A stretch of 64,000 bases of DNA from Diphasiastrum complanatum (lineage: Eukaryota > Streptophyta > Lycopodiopsida > Lycopodiales > Lycopodiaceae): NCBI GenBank assembly GCA_029204225.1, contig CM055110.1:21050988-21114987 (forward strand), given 5' to 3'. A program made the position numbers and the translations under genes. A model generated the notes under the pieces. It saw nothing but the letters and a program-made list of their open reading frames with translations. It was not told the DNA's origin and searched no databases. Positions 38,115 to 52,720 of this stretch are shown here, piece after piece. How positions within the stretch are numbered: position 1 is the first letter of the stretch; every line of letters begins with the position of its first letter.

Positions 38115-40569
38115 AAGAACTTGGCGGTCCCATGCCAAGTGCAGTGTTAAGACCCCGCTCCTTATGATGTTGGAGGAGTCAAAGTTGATGCAGTTTGTAG
38201 ATGTGGAACTTTTTTTAAGGTGTTGTTCCGTAGGTATGAAGCTTTGAAGAAGTATGAGCATCTCCAGAAGAGTTGATGTGGATCATATGGGAGTTGGCTC
38301 TTTGATGGATTGTATTTCCAAGTGCCCACGCTGATGATTCAATGGATGATGTACCAGAGCTTGGGTTATTGAATATGATATGAAAACAACACAAGGTGTG
38401 AATGAACGATAATGAGATGAAGATGAGGGTAAGTGGTAGAATGTGAGCCAGATATGGGGGTGGTAGTGGAGGTGAATAAATGGATCAAAGGTTTGTTGCT
38501 CATAGTTGTCTCTTGAAGACATGATGTTTGCATAACTTTGATTGTCGTGCTGTAGCTTCTTTGAGGTCAATTGTATCGTTGAGAGCTCCATCAAAGATTG
38601 CTTGGACTAGAGGCTTGAATGATCCTTTTTATTTTTACACATAGTGGCCTTTGAATAATCAACAAGTAAATAACTTGTCTAGTTCTTTAATTGCGAAAAC
38701 ACCACTTGTTGTCTGTCAAAAACCTCCAAGGTCCTTTTGATAATATGCCTGGCATTGCTTGGTAGGAGCTCTGAATTGACATCGTTGGGATGTTGCAGAT
38801 GTTGTAGACTTGTCTGGTTCACGAAGTGCTTCAATTAAGAACTAGAGCACGTTCAGATTGATCAATCAGGTGGGAATGAGGTCTTGAAGCACGAATGGAA
38901 AAAGTGAGATGAAGCTTCAAGAGTGATTTTATGGGGGAACATGGGAGAAGGAATGGATGTGGACCAGGGATAATAGGGACCTTGTGTACATTATACTTGT
39001 TCATAACCAATGCTCAGTGTACAATTTTCTAAAGCGTCATCATTGTTTGCCTTTGAAAATGACATTTGTCCCTGAGGTTGTGTGCTCATAACTTCAATCT
39101 CTGATTGATGTGAGATTCCTTCAGTTTATGTAGGGATATGAGATTTCACTCGTTGATGACTTGTGCTTCTTGTGGCCTCCACAGATGATCAAATGAATGA
39201 TGTAGAACAATGGTAGTATGGGCTTGAGACACGATCATGACCACTGCTCAATGTACATTTGTCCGATGAAGCATCGTTGTTGGCGTTGGTAGGAACACTT
39301 GTCGTCGTCTGTTGCGTTTTGCACATAGCTTTTGCCTTTGATGTGACTTGAGAGCCCTTCACTGATAGAAGCTACCACTTTATTGGTGATGTGATGGCCA
39401 TGATGAGGCAATTGGAAAAGCGTGGATATTGTATCGCTTACATAAATCCAACTGCTTATTGATGATGGCGGTGGGATTGTTGTCGCGCATATTTCATCGT
39501 GTGGGGAAGACAAATCTTTGTTTGGATCATGATTGCAACCTCATAAGAATCTTCGTTTGTTTCATACTGAGCAGATTTTGTTGAAGTCCCTTGACTGCTC
39601 TTTGTCTTCATACTGAAAGTTGTTGAAATCATTGGTAAAGATGTAGAGATATATCCCAATGACAAATCGTGTGATACTGCAACTGCAGAAGTAGAATAAA
39701 ATTGCCAATGAAATCTCACCTATAGTGATGCTGCAAAAGAAAACACAGCAAACCATACGACAATAGAATAAACAAACAGGCGGCAACAAATGACATAACT
39801 GATAGGACAAAACTTGAAATAAGAGAAAAAATGAAAATTGTAGCAGATAACGTTATAAAAGGAATTGCATGACACTTTTAAACCAAACTCTTGCAATCCA
39901 GCATCGAACTTGGCACAAGGCCATAGCTACAATGTTACAAAAGAAAAAACAAAGTCAGAACGTGTAGCATTTACGTAGCATGCAATAAGACAAATATGTC
40001 TTAAATTACTTTCACTCAGATAAAAAAATCACGGGTCGTCATCTAGACACAAAACTAATGATTCATTAGGCAGTAGCTCAAAACTTGGCTCCAGGGGTGA
40101 TATCAATTGCTTGGTCATAGAGGTGATACATTCTCGGTCTTATCTATGGATGGTGTTTGAGATAGGCCTGACATGGTTGTTAGATAGGATGTAACTCTAT
40201 TTGGATCAAAAGAAACTATGTATCCATAGATGACAAAGAATCAGTCAAACTAGACGAGCCTAGACACATCTAATACTACTAATTTGGTAATATGCAAATG
40301 GTATCTAACCTTAATGAGCAGGTACATTGGTATCTTCTATATAGTACATCGTTGGGTCTATGTAGTCGGAATCAACTTGGGTGATAGACAATGTAGCAAT
40401 ATGTTGACTCTCTACAAAAGGCTGTTGTGTTGGATGGGGAGCGATCGGCCTTGGATAAGAGGACTTTGGTTGCAAATGTCAAAGTGGTGTAGGATGGTTC
40501 ATAGAACCAGAGGACCAAGGTTGTTGAAAAACCGGGCCTATTGGCCTTGGCTGGCCTTGGTTGGCCTAG
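38115..40569 (-). other. Internal region of the gypsy-like element, no domain recognised
   Basis: Reverse open frames at 38283-38594 and 39235-39810 are short, Ser/His-rich and unrecognised. The place expected for pol holds no RT, RNase H or integrase motif. Confidence 0.5.
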
Positions 40570-40833
40570 GTTGATGAGGAGCTGAGGCCATCGTTAGTGC
40601 AATCCACATGGCTGTGTTTGACTTTTCAATATTCACATACCATTCCTTTGCGAATAGGATCATGGGGAATAGTTTGAGCTTTTCAGCTTTAGAACTATCA
40701 TCGTAGAACGTACAAGTGTTTTTGAAGTTTTGAAGAAATCATATGGGGTTGGTTTCCCCATCATATTTGGTGCATCAATCCGTAGAATTTTTTTTTCCAC
40801 TTTGGGAGGAGGCTGATCTGACTGCCCACTCAT
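40570..40833 (-). pseudogene. Ty3/gypsy gag remnant
   Basis: Minus strand ATG at 40833-40831 begins MSGQSDQPPPKVEKKILRID. After a frameshift in the MMGKPTPYDFF region the other frame reads FLQNFKNTCTFYDDSSKAEK and LKLFPMILFAKEWYV, the classic retrotransposon Gag core (NFK.TC..Y.......KL.LFPM.L...A..WY). It ends in stops. Only the start of Gag remains and no zinc knuckle is visible. Confidence 0.75.
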
Positions 40834-43800
40834 GGTGCTCTAGCAAAAAATCAATACTTAGGTGATGGATGGTGGATGATGAGTGTGATATCCTACTCTT
40901 GCTTATCTATGGCTCCTTACCAAGTTATATCCAAGGCAATCCCTACTGAATATACCTAAGGCTTTTCCCAACTAGATGAGGTAGGAATATGTGACCAAGA
41001 TGTTGATGGTAGGAATATGTGACCAAGATGTTGATGGTAATTGTGAATATGTACAGGCCTAAGTATAAAGATATCTCACTGGTTCACTTTTGGCGGTGAC
41101 AGGTCTCATTTTCATGCTTGGATTGATGATGCTAAGTTTCCAAATTTTGATCTTTCGAGAGGTACTAGGGTAGTTTTAGCTCTGGAGAATTCGCACACAG
41201 GTGAAGAGGTTCGCACAAAGGCCAACCTTGCCAAAACGAGTACCGTGCAAAGACTATTTTGAGAAAATATCAAGAATTTGTATCGTTAGATAATTTAAAG
41301 GAGATTACTATGTTTCTCTCACCTTCTTTGGACTTTCCTAATATATCTAGAGCCTCTGGTCCTTAAGGCAAAAGTACCTCCAACCTAATCACACAGGCCA
41401 ATTTTGATCATTTTAAGGGGCCCTTTTTCAAATTCTTGGTCAAGATATGTAAGTAGAGTATTTGCACATGTGTTAAAGTTTTTGCTGGGAATTGTTTAGA
41501 GATGTTTTACCTCTATGCAAATATTTACCATGACGAAATATGCAAAAATAGCCATTTTTGCTTTGTATCTTATCACTGGTGATAGAGGGTGATTCGCACT
41601 CCAACAAAAAGTGTAAAATACATCTAAAAATAGATATTTTTAAGTTGTTCGAATGGTAGGTAGGCAAAAAATCACAGTGGCAAGTGCTACTCTCACCTTT
41701 GGTAGAATACAGTATTCGCATAGTCCTAAATCGTGGATATTTGGATGGGTAGAAACTATTTTGGTCCTCGCACATCTCATAATGACTCGCACAAGTCAGA
41801 AGAAGGTGAAAACTATCTCAAAATGACTCTCACAAGTTAGAAGAAGGTGAAAATCATCTCAAAATGACTTGTACAGGTCAGAGGAAGGTGAAAAATACCT
41901 CAAAATGACTTGCGCACCTCAAAAATGACTCGCACAATAGATAGTGGTAGAGGTAATGACTCAAAATTTGACAAAAATGACCGCACAACACGAAAAATGA
42001 CTCGTACAACAAAAAATGACTCGTGCAACACAAAAATGACTCGTACAACACAAAAATGACTCGCTCAACACAAAAAATGACTCGTACAACACAAAAATGA
42101 CTCGCACAACACAAAAATGACTTGCACAACACAAAAATGACTCAAACAACACAAAAATGAGTCGCACAGTTGTGGAACTACCCTAGAGTGACTCTCACAA
42201 AGGGTAGGCAACTTGCACAAGGTCTTAGCTTCCCAATACTAGCTTGTGCGAGTATGGTCAACTTTATTTGTGCAGAAAATAGTCAATATGGTGAAACTTA
42301 CCAAAAAATTGTCAAAGAATGACTCGCACACCTGATTGTTGGCTGATAAAAGGTGTTTTCCCTCCAAAATAAGGCAGTGCGAGTAGGTTTGAGGGCACTT
42401 TTGACAGTTATTCAAGAAAATTATATCTGATGGCCATTTCACCCAAAAATGACTCGCACACTAGATAAAATTGATCAGAATTACCTTCTTACCCCTGGGG
42501 ATGTGTCATAAATGATGTTTTTTTTTTATTTTCTTATCAGACCTGCTCAAATGCAACTCGCACAAGGCTTTCTAATGTAGAGGATTCCGAAGAGATGATG
42601 AATAACCTGTGTGCAAGTAGCTTTTGTCCGACAAAATATAATGGGAGGCCAAAAGATAGAGTTTTAGAGCTAGAAAGCACTAAAATCTGACTTTTGACTG
42701 AAAGGACTACTTCATTGAAAGCTATTTCTCAAGCTTTCCCCACTCGCACACTCAATAAATGAGGATCTTAGCTTTTGAAATTAATGAAAATAGGGTGTGC
42801 AAGTAGGAAGTAGGCAAGAAAACTGACTTTAGGTACTCACCCACATTTTTTAGCCTTCATTTTTATAATGAACCAGAAAAACTAAGTTTAAAATGTCTAA
42901 AGAAGTACTTGCCCAACTTGAAATGATGGATCTTAACCTCTACAAGTGCAGAAAATGGGCTGGGCGAGTGGATCTTAGACCGAAAAAATTGCTGAAAAGG
43001 TCTGAAAAATGTCTAAAAACAGCTATGATGGAAAATAGATGGGCGTAGGGTGAAAAACGGCTATAAAAATTTGTGAAAAATAGTTTTCTAAAAAACGTGG
43101 GAACACCTCTCTGGAAAATGGTTCATGGCAACTGAAAAACGACTGAAAAACACGCTAGCTTCCTAGAGAAGATGTGCTGAGGAAAATGAAAGCATATGAG
43201 GCCGAATGTCAGACGCTAGCCAAGATTTATGGCTTCAACAGAGTTATTCGAAGAGCCATCTATACTATTATCTCATTTGGTGGAGACTCGTCCGCAAGTG
43301 GAACCAAGAGTACTTCGAATGAAACAGACCTGGGACAATTTCAGGGAGGAATCATGCAAAATTTTGGCATGGGTCATCACAATAGGAGGGTAATCAATTC
43401 AACTTTGTAGATATGGGCTATCCATCTGACATGAAACATCCAAAATTTTGCTAATTTGAGCCATTGATCAAGGATGAGGGATCAGAGATTGTTCAATCCC
43501 TTCGACATCCAAGAGCAGGCAACATGTCCTGGTGTTGTGCAGGCCAAAACTGAGAGTGATAATAGTTTCTTTGTGAACATGAATGGCTTGTTCCCTGCAC
43601 ACTCAAGCTAATTGATCAACAATGGCCCTGCCACCTGAAACATACCCAAGGTATAAACAGATGGGAAAATGTTAATGGAAAATCGTTGATGGGAAAATGC
43701 TGAGGAAGAAGTGTGATGGGCTGTAAATGGGAAAAACGATGTGGAGAAGCTGATGAAGAATGTTCGTGGGCTACCAAGATTCAGACCTCCATCTCTAGTA

Positions 43801-44091
43801 CGTGCCTTTCTAGCAACCTTCTAGTGTGGGGCAGCGTCGAGTTGGGCATGGGTATAATGGCGCCTTGCTAACGTTGCCTTGCTAACGTATGCTGGCTGGG
43901 CGTCTCCTTCAACTATCCATGGAGGGCTCTTGATGCCATGGATCTTAAGCTTCTAACCTACTGCAAACAACCAGGAAACACAAAAAAGAGCAATAACACT
44001 TGATGTGAGGAAGAAAAAATGAGTGTGGCACTAAAACAAGCAAGCTAAAAGCAAGAAATTGTAGCAACCAAGAAGAACAATGGCAAGAAAG
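40834..44091 (-). other. Very long leader of the gypsy-like element
   Basis: 3.26 kb between primer site and gag. It holds dispersed ACTCGCACA motifs from about 41190 to 42980, a tandem array at 41980-42170, a local repeat of GTAGGAATATGTGACCAAGATGTTG at 40981-41038, and no recognisable ORF. A plus-strand frame at 43174-43410 is unrecognised. Confidence 0.55.
41980..42170. repeat. Tandem array of about 20 bp units
   Basis: AAAAATGACTCG(C/T)ACAACAC is repeated about nine times with one-base length changes. Its reverse translation gives a Cys/Ser/Phe-rich frame that is an artefact. Confidence 0.9.
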
Positions 44092-44105
44092 CGGCAACTG
44101 CGCCA
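44092..44105 (-). other. Primer-binding site of the gypsy-like element
   Basis: Minus strand TGGCGCAGTTGCCG one base from the LTR end (CCAACA). Confidence 0.75.
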
Positions 44106-44106
44106 A

Positions 44107-44874
44107 TGTTGGCACTTTGCCATCCCTCCGGCTATGGCTCCAACTAGTGTATGTTATGGTGGTCTCCCAACTAACATGCACTATGGCTTAATACAACTAG
44201 CATGGGGAAGGAAGCATGCTGGCCAAGGGATAGCATGGTGGTGAGTATTGTGAGGGCAAAATCCACTCTTTCTTGCATGAGCTCATCTTGTTGCTAACAC
44301 AAATGAGAAAATACCATTAAGAAACCCTAGATTAATCACTATGGTTGCCCCCCAACTAGTGGCTAAGATTAAATCTAAAGATGAAACCCTAATCTTCTTT
44401 GAATCCCTACCCTTAATTTGAGGCATTCCCTTCCAAACTAAGGTGGCTATCCTAGACTCTCTCTTGAGGCTTACCCAACCAAGAGGAGGCAACTAACTCA
44501 ATAATACATTCCATACAATAGTTTACAACCAAAGGGAAGATCCACAATGGGGAGACACAAGAGAGATGGGAAGATCCAAAATGTAGAATTCCTCTACAAG
44601 TGTTCACCTACAAATGAGCTCTCCACATTGACTTATACTTGGAGGCCCTTGTTTTACAAAGAACCGTCAAAAGCTCGAAATCTTATAATTTAGTTAAGTT
44701 ACAAGCCGTAGTAATTTGAGTGCATAACTAAGTCACTTACAATAGGCTCCATGGGACAAACCCCCAATGGACCATATGACTTATTTTTATAAGTTGGGTT
44801 CCATGGGACAAATCCCAAATGGACCTAAGCTAGAGTCGCTTTAATTATATGACTTGAAGTAATTTGAATTACCA
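44107..44874 (-). repeat. 5' LTR of the gypsy-like element, outer end truncated
   Basis: 768 bp matching 37298-38064. Homology stops at GAATTACCA, whereas the other LTR continues 36 bp to its TGTAGG start. Confidence 0.85.
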
Positions 44875-45054
44875 AAACTCAATCGCGAAGCCAGTTAGCC
44901 CCCTTTGCATCCTCAATGGATTCATGTGTTCACCAATATTATTAGGGTTTAGTGTATGTGGCTAATTATAGATGGAAAATTGGAATTATATGTTGGTATT
45001 GCCCTCGTAGCTTTGACTCAATACCTATACTAGTTCGGACTATGATACGGGAAC

Positions 45055-45066
<12 letters not shown>
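44875..45066. other. Spacer before the microsatellite block
   Basis: No feature recognised. Confidence 0.4.

Positions 45067-45138
<72 letters not shown>
45067..45138. repeat. (CA)36 microsatellite
   Basis: 72 bases of CA after a short CGCG start. Confidence 0.97.
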
Positions 45139-45140
<2 letters not shown>

Positions 45141-45510
45141 AATAAATTAAGATCCTACAAATAAGAGTAGCATGGACTAGTAAGCATGAAATGTAAATTA
45201 AGATACTATGAATTAGGGTAGCATGAACTAGTAAGCATGAAACATAAATGAATGGCATCGCACATGCACACGCACACCCTAAACCCTAAAACTTAGACAC
45301 ACATGAGGAGAAAAAAAAAAACATAGTAGAGTGCTAATCAAAAATCCTGAACCGTACGGTTATATCTTATTCCAAAATATCACCATATGCTTCCTCCCTA
45401 CGGCGTTTGGGCTTTCTTGTGAAACTTATCGTCCAACAAGAAACATTTGAACCACGCCTTTAACGGAAGTAAACAAAGGCTACATACCTTCCTAGAATTA
45501 GGAGGTTGAT

Positions 45511-45512
<2 letters not shown>

Positions 45513-45593
<81 letters not shown>
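45513..45593. repeat. (CT)40 microsatellite
   Basis: 81 bases of pure CT at the end of macrorepeat unit 1. Confidence 0.97.
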
Positions 45594-45600
<7 letters not shown>

Positions 45601-46129
45601 AACATAACCAATACACAACACATAAATTATGATCCTACAAATTAAAATAACATGAATAGATTAAGATCCTACAAATCAAAGTAGCATGAACTAGTAAGCA
45701 TTAAACATGAATTAAGATACTATGAATTAGGGTAGCATGAACTGGTAATCATGAAACATAAACGAATGGCATCACACACGCACATGCACACACACACCCT
45801 AAAACCCTAAAACCCAAACACACATGAGGAGAAACAAAAGAAAGAACATAGTAAAGAAACAAAACATGAATGGCATCACACACACACATGCACACACACA
45901 CCCTAAGGAGAAACAAAAGAAAGAACATAATAGAGTGCTAATCAAAACTTCCGAACCATACGATTGTATCTTATTCCAAAATGTAACCACATGCTCCCTC
46001 CTTGCTGCGTTTGGGCTTTCTTGTGGAACTTATCGTCCAACAAGAAACAGTTGAACCACATCTTTATCGGAAGAAAACAAGGGCTACACACCTTCCTATA
46101 ATTGGGAATGTTGGTTACCTTTAACTCAC

Positions 46130-46278
<149 letters not shown>

Positions 46279-46442
46279 GCATGAAACATAACCAATACAC
46301 AATCCTACAAATTAAAATAATGAGAATAGATTAAAATCCGACAAATCAGAGTAGCATGAACTAGTAAGCATGAAACATAAATCAAGATACTACGAATTAG
46401 AGTAGCATGAACTGGTAATCATGAAACATAAACGATTAACAT

Positions 46443-46474
<32 letters not shown>

Positions 46475-46696
46475 AAACCCTAGAACCTAAACACACACGA
46501 GGAGAAAAAAAAAAGAACATAGTAGAGTGCTAATCAAAACTCCCGAACCATATCATTATATCCTATTCCAGAATGTCACCACATGCTCCCTCCCTACGAC
46601 ATTTGGGCTTCCTTGTGGAACTTATCCTCCAACAAGAAACATTTGAACCACGTCTTTATCAAAAGAAAACAAGGGCTACACACCTTCCTAGAATTG

Positions 46697-47250
<554 letters not shown>

Positions 47251-47514
47251 TATTCTGAGGTTTGTTTCGACCTCCACTGATTCTCACCCATCATCAACAG
47301 ATTTATCAATAAATGTAGAGATTTGTTTCTAAAATGTGTAGACATATTCTCATAAATCCTAATGTAAAATAAAATTGAATGTATTCCTACACTACAAAAT
47401 GTGCATCTACAACAAAAGATAGGAGATAAACATTTATGTAAAAATTTATGAGCAGAGGTATATAATCTAGCATTTATGAGCTGGTATCAATCTAGCATAT
47501 AATCTATTTATGAA

Positions 47515-47785
47515 TTGTAAAAAATGTAAGAGCAGACATCGGAATGGACCTCGAAATAAGAGATGGTATACTAGCTTAAACAGATCTACATATTCCGAGG
47601 TCTGTTTTGACCTCCACTGATTCCCACCCCAGTTGATAGATGTACCCATTATAAACAGATTTATAAATAAAAGTACATATTTGTTTCTAAGATCTGTAGA
47701 TCTGTTTTCATAAATCCTAATGTAAATAAAATTGAATGTAGTCCTACACTACAAATTGTGGATCTACAACAAAAAATAGGAGACA
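47515..47785. repeat. Direct repeat pair member, copy 2
   Basis: Diverged copy of 47165-47425 with an additional insertion after TTCCCACCCC. Confidence 0.8.
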
Positions 47786-48205
47786 AACTGCTAAAAAATT
47801 GTACAAGTACCTAAAACTGCTACTAGAATTCATGGTAATATGAGTGTGAGTGATGTTTAGTTTTCTTTATGCAGATTTATGTTTGGATCTTAGCTAGTTG
47901 ATGAAAGACAAGCATCTTCACGGCTCCTTGGAACGAGCCCGCTTCCTGTTACTACTTACGATTTAGGAGGAGGTGGTGTAAAGCCTTTTACTTCTTGACC
48001 AAGTTGTGCTTGTATACTTTGGTCCAAGACCAATAAAGTGATGTGGATCAAGTTTGAGACCCAAGGTTTAGAAAAATAGCCAAAACACCCATGGTAATGA
48101 CTTTCTAACACCTCACTAGGTTCCATACCTCCGACCAAGGCATAGACACCTACCTGCCCTTATCCAAGGACACCAATACCTTAATCTAAAGGCACATATA
48201 ATCCT

Positions 48206-48850
<645 letters not shown>

Positions 48851-49185
48851 AATATTTTTGAGTTGCATTCAACATTTGGATCAAACAACAAACTAAGCAT
48901 GAGATACTTTCATTCTTAAATTACTTTTCATTACTTCATGTCCATTATGAATGACAATACTTTATTGCATTGCTTTGTGCACATCATAAATTTCATTTAG
49001 ATTTCTATATATATGATATTGATTGTTGTTTTGAAATACAACATTGCACATGATTTTAAATTCTTAGTTGGTTATTACGTCAATCCACAATTCACGAACA
49101 TCGCTTTTCCAAGAACTCAACTCCAAGAACAGCCCGATAAAAATGCGCATGCTGTTTTATACGCATTTTTTTTTACCTAATTTGG
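48851..49185. other. Spacer, nothing recognised
   Basis: AT-rich, no gene or repeat family seen. Confidence 0.45.
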
Positions 49186-49600
49186 GACGTCAGAATCCAA
49201 CATCCAAACGTGTCGGATAGACGTCGAAAACACGTCGGACCTTTTTTTTTATCATTCTGTTAACAGATATCGGATTCCGACGTCTATCTGGGATGTCAGA
49301 ATTCGACATCCAAGTATACATCGGATGGACATCGGATGGGCGTCGGACAAATTTTTGCATCATTTTGTATTTACAGACGTCGGAATCCGATAGGTATTTT
49401 GGACGTCGCAATGCGACGTCCATGTCGGACCTTTTGCGACATCTTTGGATGTCGCATTGCAACATCCACGTCGGAACGCCTTTCAATCATCGGGATTTTG
49501 GGTTTCGGAATCCGGCAGGTTGTGCTTGTTGGATTGCGACGCATTTTATAGTCATCGGATTCCGACGTGTTTTTCCGACGTCCGTGATGAATTAAAAAAA
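49186..49600. repeat. Palindrome-rich tandem repeat, period about 108 bp
   Basis: Units start GACGTCAGAATCC (49186), GATGTCAGAATTCG (49292) and GACGTCGCAATGCG (49402). Each also has GTCGGAC plus a T-rich stretch and CAGA..TCGGA(A/T)TCCGA. Many sub-motifs are palindromes (GACGTC, TCGGATTCCGA). Two units are clear, the third is partial. No reading frame here is credible. Confidence 0.75.
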
Positions 49601-52450
49601 AATTAAGCTCGCGATTCACGTCGCAAATCGCGGCAGGTGTTCTGGTGCAGATGATCGAGAAGTGGTATGGAAATAAGTTCATACTTGGAATGAAGCCGTA
49701 CCAAGGACCTATTCCATTGGGCGCAAAGACGAGGTTCATCACATTTGAAGCCATCAGAAGGAAGGTCAGCTACGAGAAATCTCTTGATAAAAGAGAAGCT
49801 GAAAAGGACAAGTAAGAGACTCTCAGTTATGCAGGGCTATCCTAGTAAGCTGCTACGATTTGAAGTTTTGCCGAGACACACGATATCGAAGCTAATAAGT
49901 TCTTGGTTTTACATAGGCAAGCACAGATCCATGCCTTTCCAAGAACCACATGTCAAATCTAAAGCAATACAATGGGACCTACAACACTATAGGGGAGGAT
50001 AATGTTAGCTGATGCCATGCCCCGAGGTGTCGATGCAGAACCTCTCCACTCAAAAGAGCTTCTAGTAGAGATGAAATTGAGAGCCGAGACTGAGAGCACG
50101 AGAATTATTAGTGCTAGACTGAGATGCACAATTTGTGAGCCCCATGGTAATTCCCGAAAGACGAAAAACCATGTGAGAGCTAGTAACTTAGAGTTTATCA
50201 ACTTAAGTTATGTTTTCTAATAAAGAGGCCTACTATTATCATGTAAGAGGTGGAACCCAAATCTTTATAGAATGGGGTTCACTCAATTTTAAGAGGTGGA
50301 ATCCAAATTATGGTAGAATTGGATTCACCAGCTCATGGGTATACATAGAGGCCTCCTCCACGAGTTTCCAAGCATGTGATATTGTATTGAAATGTTGTTG
50401 AATTGAAATTTGAACATCTCTCCATTGCATTTCCATCTATACTCCATTTTCATGCATTAAGTTCGGGTATTGATGTATGAATGTGTTTTGTTGTTGATTC
50501 TTCCTCTTTAAAGTTTGGTTTTGTGATTATAATCAGGTAGATGTAAAGGGCCTTGTGGTAGATCATAATCATTCTGATATGATGTTGCTTGGTGCTTGAC
50601 TCCTTGAGGAGTTTTTGTTACAAGTGTTGAGTACAGTTGTAACAAGCACTTTGTAGGATTCACATTGTTTCAATGTAGACCTTATGTTGTTAATTCTATT
50701 GATTTTTCCTGACTCTCTTCCTACTAGCAATCTAACAAATTCCAGTCAGCTTACAGTCGACATGGTCTGCTTACTTCTCAACTTTTATGGTTTGCAGTAT
50801 AATGGTGATGCAATGGTGATGTATCCCACCTGTCAATTAGTACATCAACGACTTGATCTCAATCTTATTGATAATGGATGCTCAACTTCAATCTAGATTT
50901 CTCAGAATTCGAATGCCTACGTTCTACAGTCTGACCGTATGTGTAAGTTCAACAAGCTAAAGTCAAGGAAACAACTAATAATTTGAAACTGTTTGGACCA
51001 TAACAGGGAAGTTATCTGTGGTTCATCCAATTTCTTGAGCCTCCTGGCACTAGAATCTGGTAATGGTTACGGAAAATTGAACCGAAGCTACATGTGCATT
51101 TTGCACAAAAAAATTCATTGACATAAATCTGGTGATTGAAACTATGGCTCCAGATTCAGCTCAATGCTATAATTAGAAAAATTATCACTTGCATTGTAGA
51201 GACTACAGACACATTAATGTGCCCTTTTTATGATGATCATATGTTTTGTTTACATTGCACACCACAACTTACAATTTTGCACTAACATTCTCGCAACATG
51301 CAAATAAACACAGACTGCAATCAATTTGTTTTCTACATCCATGACATCAGACAAAGACCAGCAATAATTATCAAACAACGACACACAACACAAAACAAGA
51401 TGTAGTTTCATTGTTTGTACTAATTTTTACAATTCAATCTCCTCCCTCTCTTTTTATTATCATTGATTATAGTTTTGGGAATATTGTCCTTTAAAAGCAA
51501 AACTATATGTATTTAGTTCTCCGATCTCAACATAGCTACATATACATTATGAACCAGCCTTTGCACAATTGATGGCCAAGCAGCTAGGTTCTTTGATGGA
51601 GGAACCCAAGTCAGTCGCCCTGCAAGAAATGCTAGTTAGGAGGGTTTGAGGCAGTAATGCCACAATACAGGAATTGGCTCGACTGTGAAAGATGTGCCAA
51701 TTTCATGACTTCAGGAAAGTGAGGACGTTTGAGCAGGAACGCACTCCTGACATGAGGTGTTACTTAGTAATGGAAAAAATTGAGCGAAGAGATTGACATT
51801 TGCTTTAGAATATAGTTAAGAAGCTTTACTTGATCCCACAGTGTATTTTAGATGTAGAATCAATCGCAGGGGGTGAGATTAGGAACAAACAATACAAACA
51901 ATGAACACTAAGAGCAATACAAAAATCAAAAAGACCCTGGGATGAGAGCAACCTGGAATGGAGCTTCCTTCTAGAGTTTTACAAAAATTGCAAGGTCAGT
52001 GCACTGTTGCTTATCTACAATAACGGTAGAAACATTTGATGAGAATGCAGATTTTCAATTCAAGCCAGCAATCCATTGATCATTTGACAGCAAATTTCAA
52101 CAAAAGAATCACATCTAGCAAAGGTTTCAAAAGACCTTGCAATGTTGTACACGAAATTGGATCACATTCTCTATCCAGTACAACAAGCTCCACCCAAAGA
52201 AGAACAAAGAAATCTGATCTAGTAGAGGATTCAAAATTGGTGTTGCACCACCACAACTAGCTGAAGCGAATCTGCAAAAAAACAAGCAAATTAGCCGATC
52301 ACAGGGCATCGCACCTCATGGAAATTGTTGATCATGGTTTGGCATATCTCGAACAGAACAGGAGGATCATGCAAAGCTGTCTATGTGAGGGCGGGAAGAT
52401 TAAAGGAGGGAGAATGGTGGATTGGTCCTGCAAAAGTAGTGGCTCGTAAG
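49601..52450. other. Anonymous sequence, possible gene remnants
   Basis: A plus-strand stretch at about 49655-49815 reads GNKFILGMKPYQGPIPLG and FEAIRRKVSYEKS but has no recognised family and soon meets stops. Nothing else can be supported. Confidence 0.35.
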
Positions 52451-52708
52451 TTAGAATTAAAGTAGAATCATTGTGTTATTGTATTGTGGGTCCTATCAGT
52501 TGGCCTCGCCACGAGGCAAGTCGACGGGACACGCGTCCCATCAACGGCAACCTGGGTCATGCATGGGTTGCCTGAGTGAACAACTATATGTACAATGTAA
52601 TTTCATTTTGAGAAAGACAATTGCTATGTGTGCTTGCTGTGGAGAGTGTTTTCTGTCTGTGTTACTGTGTAGCATGATATGTGTTCCTGTTCGAAGCAAA
52701 TTCTAAGT

Positions 52709-52720
52709 TGGTATCAGAGC
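52709..52720 (+). other. Primer-binding site of a plus-strand copia derivative
   Basis: TGGTATCAGAGC. The LTR should end just before it; its start was not fixed (candidate region about 52450-52705). Confidence 0.8.

Larger units (their letters stand above)
37298..44874 (-). mobile_element. Decayed Ty3/gypsy-like LTR element, reverse
   Basis: Long direct repeats (37298-38100 and 44107-44874) enclose 6 kb. Minus-strand order: primer site TGGCGCAGTTGCCG next to the right LTR, a leader of about 3.3 kb, a gag remnant, and the polypurine tract before the left LTR. The primer site is one base from TGGCGCCGTTGCCG, typical of plant gypsy elements. No protease, RT or integrase was recognised, so it is a large non-autonomous or eroded element. 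The right LTR lacks its outer 36 bp and no target duplication is visible. Confidence 0.78.

Noticed and set aside
41878-42167. Cys/Ser/Phe-rich repeat protein on the minus strand
   Set aside because: It is the translation of the 20 bp tandem array and runs across it in several frames.
41980-42170. CRISPR-like array
   Set aside because: Units are directly adjacent with no unique spacers, and the window is a plant nuclear genome.
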